A DNA stretch of 64,000 nucleotides, taken from contig JAJFGV010000014.1 in the NCBI GenBank assembly GCA_021775965.1, positions 38,697 to 102,696 on the forward strand. Reading direction: 5' to 3'. A program made the position numbers and the translations under genes. The notes beneath the pieces were generated by a model. That model was given only the letters and a program-made list of their open reading frames with translations. It made no database searches and had not been told where the DNA came from. Below are positions 45,828 through 55,638 of this stretch, piece by piece. Source of the DNA: Alphaproteobacteria bacterium. Its GTDB lineage: Bacteria > Pseudomonadota > Alphaproteobacteria > Micavibrionales > Micavibrionaceae. Position 1 is the stretch's first letter, and every line of letters starts with the position of its first letter.

Positions 45828-48212
45828 CTATTCTTCCGAGCCATCTACACGCAAGCCCGAGGCCTCAAATTCACCGAGATTCTTGAGGCCAATCCGGAAT
45901 ACAATTTCCGTATCACTGTCTCCTGATGAGTCATCTGTTAGATTCTTCTGTCCTGTCAGCCCCAAAGAGACACATTGCCCTTGATAATCAATGCTTCCAT
46001 AGGCCCTTCTCAGCCCCGGCTTGTCTCCCAGATCCTGGGTGGCTCCACCCCCCACGCGCCAGGATTTCGTGACGTCATAAGAGGCTCCACCCTGTATCTG
46101 CTCCCGGCTTTCGGTAATATCCGTGCCGGCCAACCCTTTTGCAAACAGATAGCGAGTGCTGGCCCGAAAACGGTCCCAATTGACACTGGCATCCACTTCG
46201 TGCCTTTGCGAAGCCAAAGTCTCACTGGCAAGCTGAAAGCGATAATTTAAGTTATAATTCTCTTTATAGCGTCCGGAAAGCTGCCCCACGACATCAGATT
46301 CCTGATTGTTAAGCCCTGATCCCACAGGAAACGGATTGTCATCCTCATCAAGGCGATAACTCTGCCCTATAAATACATCAGCATGGCTACCCTCATAACC
46401 ATAAATTCCTGTGCGAAGCCCATATGTAACACGCGACTTGTCTTCAACCCGGTCCAGTCCCGGAAAACGGTCGGCTTCAAAAAGATTGCTGGCATCAATC
46501 TGAACATCCTGGCTGTCTTCATTGGGAATATCATCGCTAATGTCAATATTGGGCGCTGCCGTCAAAGACACGATGGGCTCAACCACCGCCTGAAATTTCT
46601 TAAACTCACTGGCCAGCGGATAACTACTTTGAATATGCGCCTGAGGAAACACACGAGTTTCTGTCGTTTGCCTATCAAGTCCTGAGACAGTCGTTGCCCG
46701 GTCCCTGTCACGCACGTTATAAAGCTCACCCCGTACATCACTGTCAACACTGGTCACCAGTCCCAGGCCCGACACAAACCGCCTGTGCCAGGCAATTTTA
46801 CCGCCCAGACGATTGAGGTCCTGATCATCACCCTCACGACGCAGCCCCAGAAACGATCCGTCCACCTGCCAACGGCCACCCAAAACCGGAACCGACCCTG
46901 GCTCACCCACAAAGCTTGTAAGAATTTCCGGCACCACATTGGGTTGGTCAACCGGCGTATCCCGAACCCGCAAATCCTGGAAAGCCAAAGCGCGCGCCAC
47001 TGTGTAATTTCTACCTGAAAAACGCTCTGCATAAATTTCGTTTTCAAGTATATCTTCACTACTCAGATCGTATTGCCTCGTATATTGATCATCAGACGCA
47101 AGCGCAAGATTTACACCCGTGCGCCATTTTTCATCAATATCCCACACAGCTTTTCCAAATATATGACCGCGCACCTCTTCATCCTGTTTGATACTTACAC
47201 CCGATTCATCTCTGGTTCGTGTTGAGTAGGTTCCGCTACCAGACAACTCAAGCGATGCATTATCCCAGCGCTGCCTATACTCAGCCGTCCCCAGCGGCGC
47301 CTCCTCTGTCATCGCTGTAACCCCGATCGTGGCATCCTTATCCGGCGCGATAGCCCAGTAATAGTTGGTGCTGGCAAAAGCGCCCAATTCACTTTTGTAC
47401 CCGACGGACGGTGTCAAAAAGCCGCTCTGTTGCGCAATGGTTCCATCCGGATGCGTAAAATACGGCGTATAAGCAACCGGCACGCCCCAAAGCTCAAACC
47501 ATGCATTGTTGTAGGAAACTTCGTGGCCCTCGCTGTCATGGGTAACCTTGGAAGCTCTAATTTGCCACACCGGCTCCCTGTCCGGGTCCTCCCTGCACTC
47601 TTCACAAGGTGTATAACTGGCGTCCTGCATAACTGTTTTAACACCGCTCCTGCGCTCTCCATCTCGCGCTGTAAAACGCGAACCGTCAATGAGATAGGTC
47701 TTCAGACCTTTGACAAACCCGGTTTTCAAACGATCATTAAACTGAACCTCTTCGGCATAATGAATATCACCATTCTCTTCGTTCAAAACCACATGGCCCG
47801 AAGCCACCACCGTATCCTTAGCCAAATTATAAGTAATTTTATCAGCGCGCAGAATTCGTCCAGCCTGCACAAGCATGACATTACCCGAAGCCTCAATCAT
47901 CTGGTTCTGGTCATCATGCGTTAGGTTGTCGGCCTGCAAATCCACAGGTTCATTTGTTGATTCTTTAGAAAACACAGAACTTTCATCTTTTTCTTTCTTT
48001 GCTTCCTTCTTCACAGGCTCTTCAATCGCCCTCGTCATAAGCTTGGGAGCAGTCGACATTGAAGATGTTTGATTGCCGTAGCCTGTCAAAACTTGTGAAA
48101 AGGCCATATTTCCCCAAAACATGGCGACACAACCGACAATTAATGAAAAAAGCCGACTTTTGTTCCCATATTTTAGTATTGTTTTTTGCCTGTTGACGAC
48201 TGTTTGAGCCAT
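45828..48212 (-). CDS. lptD: LPS-assembly protein LptD
   Basis: Outer-membrane barrel that inserts lipopolysaccharide into the outer leaflet (794 residues). A signal region (RLFSLIVGCVAMFWGNMAFSQ) is followed by an OstA/jellyroll domain (PVDLQADNLTHDDQNQMIEASGNVMLVQAGRILRADKITYN) and a C-terminal barrel. The cysteines near PCEECREDP fit the family disulfides. It is not beside lptF/lptG, surA or pdxA as it often is. Upstream is the DEAD-box helicase gene on the same strand, 105 bases away. Confidence 0.94.
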   Translation of the reverse strand: MAQTVVNRQKTILKYGNKSRLFSLIVGCVAMFWGNMAFSQVLTGYGNQTSSMSTAPKLMTRAIEEPVKKEAKKEKDESSVFSKESTNEPVDLQADNLTHDDQNQMIEASGNVMLVQAGRILRADKITYNLAKDTVVASGHVVLNEENGDIHYAEEVQFNDRLKTGFVKGLKTYLIDGSRFTARDGERRSGVKTVMQDASYTPCEECREDPDREPVWQIRASKVTHDSEGHEVSYNNAWFELWGVPVAYTPYFTHPDGTIAQQSGFLTPSVGYKSELGAFASTNYYWAIAPDKDATIGVTAMTEEAPLGTAEYRQRWDNASLELSGSGTYSTRTRDESGVSIKQDEEVRGHIFGKAVWDIDEKWRTGVNLALASDDQYTRQYDLSSEDILENEIYAERFSGRNYTVARALAFQDLRVRDTPVDQPNVVPEILTSFVGEPGSVPVLGGRWQVDGSFLGLRREGDDQDLNRLGGKIAWHRRFVSGLGLVTSVDSDVRGELYNVRDRDRATTVSGLDRQTTETRVFPQAHIQSSYPLASEFKKFQAVVEPIVSLTAAPNIDISDDIPNEDSQDVQIDASNLFEADRFPGLDRVEDKSRVTYGLRTGIYGYEGSHADVFIGQSYRLDEDDNPFPVGSGLNNQESDVVGQLSGRYKENYNLNYRFQLASETLASQRHEVDASVNWDRFRASTRYLFAKGLAGTDITESREQIQGGASYDVTKSWRVGGGATQDLGDKPGLRRAYGSIDYQGQCVSLGLTGQKNLTDDSSGDSDTEIVFRIGLKNLGEFEASGLRVDGSEE

Positions 48213-48317
48213 AAAACTGAGGGTTTTTATGAAGAAAATAACGCAAGAAAGCGCTGACTATCTAAATTGTGTTGTGAATAACCTTCGAGGTCAAGGTTTT
48301 ATCGCTAAAAACAGGCG

Positions 48318-49682
48318 TTAATTTTTCTTTTCACCACCAAAAAATGTAGGCATTTCATTGCCGAAACCGACCACAGAATCATCGCCGTCCTGCTCGTTAT
48401 GTGGCGGCCGTTTCTCCGGCGGCGTTACTTTTTTTTCAGGCCGTTTCTCCGGACGGCTCTCTTTCTTTTCAGGCTGCCTTTCCCGGTGCTGTTTTTTTTC
48501 CTTCTGCTGCGCAGGTTCTTTAGTGGCTTCTTTCACGGGCGCGGTTTTTTTATCGTCCTGTTTCTTACCACCCTTACCAGCAACAGGAATAGCTTTCTTG
48601 ATCCGCTGTTCAATGAGATCAACATATTTCGTCTCAGCTTTTGTTGCCAACATCCACGTCCGCCCATCTAAACCCGCGCGCCCCGTTCGACCGATCCTGT
48701 GAACGTAATCATCAGGGTTCATCGGCACATCATAATTGAAAACGTGCGACAGTCCTTTAACATCAAGACCACGCGCCGCAACATCCGAACAAATCAATAA
48801 CGTAATTTTATCGGCTTGAAAGTCTGCCAGTGTCTGCGTCCGGGCACTTTGCGCCATATCTCCATGCAGAGGCTGGGCGTTATATCCCTTTTTCTTTAGC
48901 CACGATGCCAACCCGGCTATGTCACGTTTGCGATTGCAAAAGACAAAGGCGTTTTGCACCTTTTCATCCTTGATAATCCCCTCAAGCACATCATATTTTT
49001 TCTTAGCGTCTGTCCAGACTAGAAACTGCTCCACCGTCTCGGCAGGCGAGGCTGGCGGCGCGACAGAGACCTCGCGCGGATTGCTTAGAAACTTTTTTGT
49101 AAGCCCCTTAATCTCCGGCGGCATCGTCGCTGAAAACAGCAAAGTCTGACGCAATGGCGGCAACAACGAAACAATCTTTTCAATATCCGGTATAAAGCCC
49201 ATATCGAGCATCCGGTCAGCTTCATCGATCACCAGCACCTTAATATCATTGAGCAGAATCCGCCCACGCCCAAACAAATCAAGAAGCCGCCCCGGCGTGG
49301 CAATCAAAACATCAACACCACGATCGAGCTTTTTAATTTGCTCGTCCATCGACGTGCCGCCCGTCAACAGAGCCTTGGACAAATTAGTATACTTACCATA
49401 GGTGTCAAAATTTTGTGCCACCTGCGCAGCCAGCTCACGTGTCGGCTCCAGGATCAGCGAGCGCGGCATCCGCGCCTTGGCACGACCACCGGCCAGAATT
49501 TCAATCATCGGCAGGGTAAACCCGGCGGTCTTACCGGTTCCCGTCTGCGCCAGACCAACCAGATCACGAGTCATCAATACATGCGGAATAGCCTGTGCCT
49601 GAATAGGTGTTGGCTCCGTATAGCCACATTCTTCGATGGCTTTGAGGATATCTTCGTTTAACCCTAATTCTTTAAATGACAT
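48318..49682 (-). CDS. rhlE: DEAD-box RNA helicase, RhlE type
   Basis: ATP-dependent RNA unwinding enzyme, 454 residues from the ATG at 49682 (MSFKELGLNEDILKAI); the frame is open to 49778. Motifs seen: PTPIQAQAIP (Q), AQTGTGKTAGF (I), VLVIDEADRMLDMGF (II), FSATMP (III) and HRIGRTGRAG (VI). The C-terminal ~75 residues are Lys/Glu/Pro/Arg-rich and unstructured (EKKQHRERQPEKKESRPEKRPEKK), as in RhlE proteins that bind RNA through basic tails. Confidence 0.94.
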   Translation of the reverse strand: MSFKELGLNEDILKAIEECGYTEPTPIQAQAIPHVLMTRDLVGLAQTGTGKTAGFTLPMIEILAGGRAKARMPRSLILEPTRELAAQVAQNFDTYGKYTNLSKALLTGGTSMDEQIKKLDRGVDVLIATPGRLLDLFGRGRILLNDIKVLVIDEADRMLDMGFIPDIEKIVSLLPPLRQTLLFSATMPPEIKGLTKKFLSNPREVSVAPPASPAETVEQFLVWTDAKKKYDVLEGIIKDEKVQNAFVFCNRKRDIAGLASWLKKKGYNAQPLHGDMAQSARTQTLADFQADKITLLICSDVAARGLDVKGLSHVFNYDVPMNPDDYVHRIGRTGRAGLDGRTWMLATKAETKYVDLIEQRIKKAIPVAGKGGKKQDDKKTAPVKEATKEPAQQKEKKQHRERQPEKKESRPEKRPEKKVTPPEKRPPHNEQDGDDSVVGFGNEMPTFFGGEKKN

Positions 49683-49758
49683 ATACGCTTTCAATAGATT
49701 TATTATTTTACAGACTCTGCTAGTATAACAGGGCTCGTAAATCAATAGGAATTTAAAT

Positions 49759-50187
49759 ATGGCCTTGCCCGGCTTCATTCAGGAACAATCAAATTTCAAG
49801 CTGGGGGTGGCGGCTATCGTCATTATAGGCATTCTTTATGCGGCTGTATATAATCCATATGATGAAGATTATCTGATAGAAGTTGAGGACGAGCTTAAAC
49901 TCGCCCGCCTCATTTGTGAAAACTCTGTGGACTGGGTTCTGGCCAATAAGGAGCGTTTAAAGCTGGATAATAACGTACTCGAGCATATTAAAGTTCAGGA
50001 CAAAAAAATTGAGCTAGAGCATGTGAAATACCCACGCGCTGTCTTACTACACGATGGTTTTGGCCACCCCAATGCTCAAGTAGAGTTTTACTGCACATTC
50101 GAAGATCCGCGCGGCAACACAGGGAAATCCTTTTATTTTGACTATCGGCAACGTCTGTGGATCGACAAAACCATCTCGAGACGATAA
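49759..50187 (+). CDS. Small membrane-anchored protein of unknown function
   Basis: A 142-residue protein with an AGGA element before its ATG. One hydrophobic helix (about residues 14-32, KLGVAAIVIIGILYAAVY) is followed by a soluble domain beginning NPYDEDYLIEVEDELKLARLICENS, with cysteines in LICENS and FYCTFEDP. No family recognised. It is 9 bases ahead of hisI and probably in one transcript. Confidence 0.72.
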   Translation: MALPGFIQEQSNFKLGVAAIVIIGILYAAVYNPYDEDYLIEVEDELKLARLICENSVDWVLANKERLKLDNNVLEHIKVQDKKIELEHVKYPRAVLLHDGFGHPNAQVEFYCTFEDPRGNTGKSFYFDYRQRLWIDKTISRR

Positions 50188-50196
50188 AATCATTCC

Positions 50197-50628
50197 ATGA
50201 CAGACCCATCCAAAACCGAATGCGAAGAAGGCACAGACTTTACACCAAAGTTTAATCAGGACGGCCTCATTCCCTGCATCGCCACCAGCGCCAAAACTGG
50301 CGAGGTTCTCATGTTCGCCTTCATGAACAAAGAAGCCTTGGAAAAAACCATTGAAACTAGAGAGGCCTGGTACTGGTCACGAAGCCGCTCTACGCTTTGG
50401 CACAAAGGCGCTACCAGTGGGATGGTTCAAAAAGTTATCGAGATGAAAGTCGATTGCGATCAGGATTGTTTATGGATCAGCGTTGAAATCGCTGGAACTG
50501 AGGCAGCCTGTCATACCGGTTACCAAAGCTGCTTTTACCGCAGCGTGTCTATCGGTAATAAAAATACAATCCTTAGCTTTAACAAAGATCAGAAAGTCTT
50601 TGATCCAAAAGAGATTTATGATGATTAA
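50197..50628 (+). CDS. hisI: Phosphoribosyl-AMP cyclohydrolase
   Basis: Opens the purine ring of PRAMP in histidine biosynthesis. A 143-residue HisI-only protein. The zinc and magnesium ligands are visible in [12 protein letters not shown] and [32 protein letters not shown] is diagnostic. No hisE domain is fused and no other his genes are nearby. It converges on the next gene with a 4-base overlap. Confidence 0.96.
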   Translation: MTDPSKTECEEGTDFTPKFNQDGLIPCIATSAKTGEVLMFAFMNKEALEKTIETREAWYWSRSRSTLWHKGATSGMVQKVIEMKVDCDQDCLWISVEIAGTEAACHTGYQSCFYRSVSIGNKNTILSFNKDQKVFDPKEIYDD

Positions 50629-51056
50629 TGAATGTGACCCTGATGCGTCTCTTCCACTACCGGTACGACCACTGCCATACCCCTGTGAAACGCGACATAG
50701 ACCGTAACATTCACAATAAACAAAAGCGTCGCCACCTTTAAAATGACATGAGCCCGCTTCTTGCGTGTATCACAAGGCCCGTGATGGCATCCGGTATCAT
50801 GACAATCGACCTTGCGGCCATAAGCATCAAGCCCCCACCCGAACGCGATGACAGCCCCTGAAAGCGCAATAATGGGAACTTCCCAGTCATGCAAAGCCGC
50901 ATGCATATTTTCCAACCAGCCCGGCATCGTACCGATCAGGCCCAATCCGACAAAAAGACTCATGACGCTAAACAACGTCGGCAGCACACAGCAAAATACG
51001 TGGCTGGTTTCAGAGGCGATAATCGCCCAATAGAGCTTGTTTTGCAGTTTTTCCAT
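50625..51056 (-). CDS. Membrane protein with Cys/His-rich loop, MerC-like
   Basis: 143 residues from the ATG at 51056, which has GGAAG nine bases upstream; the frame is open to 51137. Four hydrophobic segments are predicted. The first carries HVFCCVLPT, the loop after the third is Cys/His-rich ([11 protein letters not shown]), and the C-terminus reads HQGHIH. This resembles MerC-type mercury or other metal transport proteins in organisation but I cannot confirm it. Metal handling is a reasonable inference. Confidence 0.6.
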   Translation of the reverse strand: MEKLQNKLYWAIIASETSHVFCCVLPTLFSVMSLFVGLGLIGTMPGWLENMHAALHDWEVPIIALSGAVIAFGWGLDAYGRKVDCHDTGCHHGPCDTRKKRAHVILKVATLLFIVNVTVYVAFHRGMAVVVPVVEETHQGHIH

Positions 51057-51296
51057 GCGGGTCATCTTCCAGTTTCGAAACACTTTATATAGCGACATAG
51101 CCTCAAAATACAAGAAACTTATGCATATGCAAAACAAAGACTAAAAAATCAGTTAGAATTCCATTGTATTCTTTCACAAGAAAACATCATGAACATTAGA
51201 AAAACATTCTGCAGCCGGGGGTTGTTACAATAGTATGGATTCTATACTTAAGCAGTAAGCTTATTTGCACACAAAACACCTATATAGACGGAATTC

Positions 51297-51872
51297 ATGT
51301 CAAACAACCTTCCAAAACAGCGAGAATCATACAACCTCAAGGGGATACAAATCCTTATACTTGAGGATTTTCCTTTCATGGCTGATCTTATGACATCCAT
51401 GCTGCGAGAATTCAATGTCGGCAAAATCATCACCACATGCTCTGTGCAGGATGCAAAAGAAGCCGTGAACCTACGCAATATTAATGCGCCACCATCAAAC
51501 CATATTGATATCGTTATTACCGATTTACTGCCGCCGCAGGAAGACGGCTTAAAATTTATGGAGTGGCTAAGAACACACGACGAAGAATCAGTGCGATTCC
51601 TTCCCATTTTATTTTGCAGCGCCCATGCCAATATGCGCATCGTATTGTCGGGACGCGATACAGGCGCAACTGAAGTCATGGTGAAACCACTGACAGCCGA
51701 AAAACTGGCGCACCGCCTTTTGCACATTATTGACAAGCCCCGGCCCTACATCAAAGCCCCCTCTTTTTTTGGCCCGGACCGACGAAGACAAATGACTTCT
51801 GAACAAAAAACAGAGCGTCGAACTTTAAAACAGAAAGATATGAAGGTGAGCCATGAATCAGAGGCAGCCTGA
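51297..51872 (+). CDS. CheY-like receiver-domain response regulator with FGPDRRR tail
   Basis: A 191-residue single receiver domain. The acid pair is E23-D24 (LILEDFPF), the phospho-acceptor is D76 (VITDLLPPQEDGL) and the lysine is K130 (VMVKPLTAEKL). A basic tail follows (PSFFGPDRRRQM then QKTERRTLKQKDMK). There is no DNA-binding domain. Receiver proteins with an xFFGPDRRR tail are, as I recall, common in Rhodospirillales relatives. It overlaps the next gene by 20 bases, so the two probably act together. No histidine kinase is adjacent. Confidence 0.88.
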   Translation: MSNNLPKQRESYNLKGIQILILEDFPFMADLMTSMLREFNVGKIITTCSVQDAKEAVNLRNINAPPSNHIDIVITDLLPPQEDGLKFMEWLRTHDEESVRFLPILFCSAHANMRIVLSGRDTGATEVMVKPLTAEKLAHRLLHIIDKPRPYIKAPSFFGPDRRRQMTSEQKTERRTLKQKDMKVSHESEAA

Positions 51873-52365
51873 ACAGGTTGAAGTCATTCATCGTATTAAC
51901 CGGATCAAGAAAAAGGTCGCACCGGACGGCAACATGGGCGCGCCGGGATTTATCAACCCTGACCACATCAAAAATGCACAAGGCATTATTGATGATGGCG
52001 AAGATACTTATAAAAAAGAAATCGCCAGTGCCCTGAAACAGCTCAGTACAGAATGGGCGAAAGCCAAAACATCGCCTGACACAAGCAAAGAAGTCACAAA
52101 AGAAATCTACAGACTTGCCAATTACATCAAGGATATGGCCTCTACCTATGAATATGAGCTCATGGATTATTTTGGCCACTCTCTTAGAAAATTTTCTGAC
52201 CAAATCGATGTACAAAACAAGGCACACCAAACCATTGTCCAAGCCCATATTGATGTCATGGGGGTTGCCTATAGTCAAAATATCAAAGGGCAAGGTGGCG
52301 AAATGGCCAAAGAGCTCAAATTAATTGTCGGCAAGGCTATTGCGAAATATAGTTCTGAAGATTGA
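51853..52365 (+). CDS. Helical partner protein of the response regulator, unknown function
   Basis: A 170-residue, almost entirely alpha-helical protein (RQPEQVEVIHRINRIKKKVAPDG, then INPDHIKNAQGIIDDGEDTYKKEIASALKQLS and two further long helices). Its start lies inside the end of the receiver gene (20-base overlap), which usually signals a shared pathway. It might be a phosphotransfer or output partner. No conserved phospho-histidine box is obvious; the HAHIDVMG segment (QAHIDVMGVA) is one candidate. Function unknown. Confidence 0.75.
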   Translation: MNQRQPEQVEVIHRINRIKKKVAPDGNMGAPGFINPDHIKNAQGIIDDGEDTYKKEIASALKQLSTEWAKAKTSPDTSKEVTKEIYRLANYIKDMASTYEYELMDYFGHSLRKFSDQIDVQNKAHQTIVQAHIDVMGVAYSQNIKGQGGEMAKELKLIVGKAIAKYSSED

Positions 52366-52385
52366 ATATTTTTTGAGTACAAAAG

Positions 52386-52646
52386 CTATTCACATTCAGC
52401 ATCCAGTGAGCTAACTATTGCTTCTTCTATAGCTGTACCTTTCATACCTGTATCGATCTTCCGAATATAATAACGGCCACCTGAAAAATTTTTACCAATC
52501 ATATCTTCATTTCCCGCCACCCCCATGGAAGCTGCCCCAAATCCTTTATCACCGGCATTATTAAACCATATTAACAACCGTGCGTCTTCCCCTGAACCTA
52601 TTGAATGAACCGGTCTTGCACCGGAAGAAAAAGAATATGTCTTCAT
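52386..52646 (-). CDS. Small protein of unknown function
   Basis: 86 residues from the ATG at 52646, which has a strong AGGAGG; the frame is open to 52715. The sequence is soluble with short beta-prone stretches (MKTYSFSSGARPVHSIGSGEDARLL and IEEAIVSSLDAECE) and no motif I recognise. It lies downstream of recJ on the same strand. Confidence 0.65.
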   Translation of the reverse strand: MKTYSFSSGARPVHSIGSGEDARLLIWFNNAGDKGFGAASMGVAGNEDMIGKNFSGGRYYIRKIDTGMKGTAIEEAIVSSLDAECE

Positions 52647-52730
52647 GATAACCTCCTGACTTAAAATTCTATTTTGAACTACAATATAAATACTCCCCCA
52701 GCATAATAATGACAATAGGGCCTACCTAAG

Positions 52731-54539
52731 CTAGGCACTCTGTTTCTGCTCTTCTTTGCCTGCCATAGCAAAAGCGGCGTCTTTAACATGCATCTCGGGC
52801 GTTTCCCGACCTTGCCAGCTATTGATCTTTAAATGTCCAAGCAGATGAAACGGCTGACGCCCCTGCTTTAAAAGTGCATCACCCAAAGGTGTACCAACAG
52901 CACGAAACGCCATCGCCTTCAACCTCCCCCCACCTTCCCAGTCACTCACCATCACCCGGATATGGGCGCTACCCACGACATCGGCGGTCTGAATACGGAC
53001 ATTGCTGAGCACCACCAACGGCTCCGGGTGTTCCTGCCCGAACGGCCCTACATGATCCTGAATAAGACGGATATAATCAATCTTCACGCCCTGCACCATC
53101 ATCATCGCGTCAATGACCGTTTCAACATTGCCGCTGATATTCTCCGCCTGCTTTGCAATATGTAACTGCAAAAAGTCCTGAAACGCTGACAGCTTATCCG
53201 GGGCCAGCGTAAAACCACCTGCCATTGCATGACCGCCACCCTTTTCAATCAGCCCCTCATTACGCGCATCAATAAACGCCTGCGCGATATGAATGCCGGG
53301 AACGCTGCGCCCCGAACCGCGCCCCTCAACCACGCCATCCATATTGGCCGCATAAGTCACAACAATCGCCGGCTTGTTATACTTTTCTTTTAATCGCCCA
53401 GCGACAAGACCTGATAGCCCCGCATGCCAGCTTTCATCACCAACGATAATCACCGCCTGCTGATCTAGCCCCTGTGCTTCGACCCGTTCAATGGCTTCAC
53501 GTTCCATTGTTGCCTGAATGGCTTTGCGTTTATCGTTACAATCATTCAGCGTCCAGGCAATATTCTTTGCCTCTTCCGCATCATCAGTTGAAAGTAAACG
53601 CGCCCCAAGATCAGCCTGATGCACACGCGAACCGGCATTGATCCGCGGACCCAAAACAAACCCGCAGGCATAAGTGTTCATCGGCGGCTCTATCCCTGCC
53701 ACATCCATCAACGCCTTTATTCCTGTATTGTGAACCGCTGTGAGCCCGGAACGCACCAGCAAACGGTTCACATCAGTCAGCGGCACCATGTCGCAAACTG
53801 TTCCGAGCGCAACAATATCCAACCAGTCTTTAAGCGGCGGTTCTGCCGCATCCTTAAAGTGCCCCTGCTCCCGCAATTTATTATTGATCCCCACGCAGGT
53901 CATAAACGTAACGCCAACTGCGGCCAGCATATCAAGGCCCGAAGTATCATCCTTGCGCTTGGGATTAATCACATGATTGGCCGCGGGAAGTTTGTCTTCC
54001 GCTTCATGGTGATCAAGAATAATAATCTCAAGCCCGAGATCACGCCCCTGCTGCACCGTTTCAAACGCCGTTGTTCCGCAATCAACCATGATAACGATTT
54101 CCGCGCCGTCGCTTTTAAGCTTCTTCAGCGCCTCAAGATTGGGCCCGTAACCCTCCGACAGACGATCCGGGATATAAAACGGCACGTCCAAGCCAAAATG
54201 TTTAAAGAAACGATGCAACAATGCCGAAGATGTCGCCCCATCAACATCAAAATCACCAAAGACGGCAATAAAACGCTTGTCTATTATGGCTTGCGCCACA
54301 TCCGCCGCCATCTCTTCCATCCCTGCCATTGCAAATGGATCAGGAAAATCATTCTTCAAAGTTGGATTGAGAAAACTTTCAATTTCTTCTTCGGCAACAC
54401 CACGCCCAATCAAAAGCCGCGCCACCACCTCCGGCAGATCATGGCGGCGCATAATTTTTTCTATTGTGTTGGTATCGACATCCGGCATCACCCAGCGCGA
54501 CAGCATCAGTGATTGTTCGACATCAAGAATGGAACTCAT
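52731..54539 (-). CDS. recJ: Single-stranded-DNA-specific exonuclease RecJ
   Basis: A 5'-3' ssDNA exonuclease in recombination and repair (602 residues). DHH-family metal motifs are visible: FGDFDVDGATSS, MVDCGTTAFE and ILDHHEAEDKLP. The DHHA1 motif GGGHAMAGGF follows in the second half. Fourth gene of the probable transcript OmpA-lipoprotein, hom, glpX, recJ. Confidence 0.97.
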   Translation of the reverse strand: MSSILDVEQSLMLSRWVMPDVDTNTIEKIMRRHDLPEVVARLLIGRGVAEEEIESFLNPTLKNDFPDPFAMAGMEEMAADVAQAIIDKRFIAVFGDFDVDGATSSALLHRFFKHFGLDVPFYIPDRLSEGYGPNLEALKKLKSDGAEIVIMVDCGTTAFETVQQGRDLGLEIIILDHHEAEDKLPAANHVINPKRKDDTSGLDMLAAVGVTFMTCVGINNKLREQGHFKDAAEPPLKDWLDIVALGTVCDMVPLTDVNRLLVRSGLTAVHNTGIKALMDVAGIEPPMNTYACGFVLGPRINAGSRVHQADLGARLLSTDDAEEAKNIAWTLNDCNDKRKAIQATMEREAIERVEAQGLDQQAVIIVGDESWHAGLSGLVAGRLKEKYNKPAIVVTYAANMDGVVEGRGSGRSVPGIHIAQAFIDARNEGLIEKGGGHAMAGGFTLAPDKLSAFQDFLQLHIAKQAENISGNVETVIDAMMMVQGVKIDYIRLIQDHVGPFGQEHPEPLVVLSNVRIQTADVVGSAHIRVMVSDWEGGGRLKAMAFRAVGTPLGDALLKQGRQPFHLLGHLKINSWQGRETPEMHVKDAAFAMAGKEEQKQSA

Positions 54540-54569
54540 GATTTATGCCTAAAAAAAATAGACTTACGA

Positions 54570-55589
54570 TTAAACCGACAGCCACGTCTTGCGCGTCAGA
54601 TCATGCGTTGCTTCAACGCGGCGCACTGTACCCGACTTGGAACGCATAATCAGAGAAGACGTCTTCGCACCACCCGGGAACTTACGCACACCGCGCAGCA
54701 TGGTCCCATCAGTCACTCCGGTTGCCGCAAACATAACATTGTCGCCCTTGGCCAAATCATCCGTGGCGTAAATGCGGTTCAGATCGGTGATACCCCATTT
54801 CTCGGCACGCCCGCGCTCATCATCATTCCTGAACAACAAACGCGCCAGAATTGACCCACCAGTGCACTGCAATGCCGCCGCAGCTAGAACCCCTTCGGGT
54901 GCGCCGCCAGAGCCAACATAAACATCAATACCGGTGTCCGGTTCTGTCGTTGCAATCACAGCACTCACATCACCATCACCAATCAAAATAATCCGCGCGC
55001 CGGCCGCCCGCACATCTTTAATCAACTCCTGATGGCGATCACGATCCAAAATACAAACGGTCAGCTCATCAACACGTCCGCCTTTTTCCTTGGCAATTTT
55101 TTTCAGGGTATCTTTAATCGGCGCATCCAGATCGAGCACCTTCGGATCAACGCCCGGCCCAACGGCCAGCTTGTCCATATAAACATCCGGCGCATTCAAA
55201 AACCCGCCCTCATCAGTTAGCGCAACAACGGCCAACGCATTCTGCCCGCCTGCCGCCGTAATATCTGTTCCTTCTAAAGGATCTAGAGCAATATCGATTT
55301 TCGGGCCCTTGCCATCGCCAACCTCTTCACCGATATAAAGCATCGGCGCTTCATCACGCTCGCCCTCGCCAATCACAACTGTGCCCTGAATATGCAAAGA
55401 ATTTAGCGCATCACGCATCGCATCAACGGCCACCTGATCGGCAGCAACTTTATCCCCCCGCCCAACAAGATTTGCCGCCGCCAGCGCCGCGGCCTCGGTC
55501 ACACGAACAACCTCAAGCGCAAGGTTGCGGTCCATAAAATGGTCAGGATCGTTCACGGGCATCTCTTTCTGTGCAGCTATTACAGACAT
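54570..55589 (-). CDS. glpX: Fructose-1,6-bisphosphatase, class II
   Basis: Gluconeogenic phosphatase of the GlpX family (339 residues). The metal-binding sequence IDIALDPLEGTDITAAGGQNALAVVAL is unmistakable, with VVIGEGERDEAPMLYIGE before it and VGSGGAPEGVLAAAAL after. It is placed between hom and recJ as in many alphaproteobacteria. Confidence 0.97.
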   Translation of the reverse strand: MSVIAAQKEMPVNDPDHFMDRNLALEVVRVTEAAALAAANLVGRGDKVAADQVAVDAMRDALNSLHIQGTVVIGEGERDEAPMLYIGEEVGDGKGPKIDIALDPLEGTDITAAGGQNALAVVALTDEGGFLNAPDVYMDKLAVGPGVDPKVLDLDAPIKDTLKKIAKEKGGRVDELTVCILDRDRHQELIKDVRAAGARIILIGDGDVSAVIATTEPDTGIDVYVGSGGAPEGVLAAAALQCTGGSILARLLFRNDDERGRAEKWGITDLNRIYATDDLAKGDNVMFAATGVTDGTMLRGVRKFPGGAKTSSLIMRSKSGTVRRVEATHDLTRKTWLSV

Positions 55590-55638
55590 GACGCTACCCT
55601 AAACAAGGATGAGCGCGGGATCAAGCCTTATGTCATGG

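Noticed and set aside
52718..52736. GCCTA-N7-TAGGC hairpin at the recJ stop as a terminator
   Set aside because: The stem is only 5 pairs and overlaps the stop codon, and no T-run follows on the minus strand.
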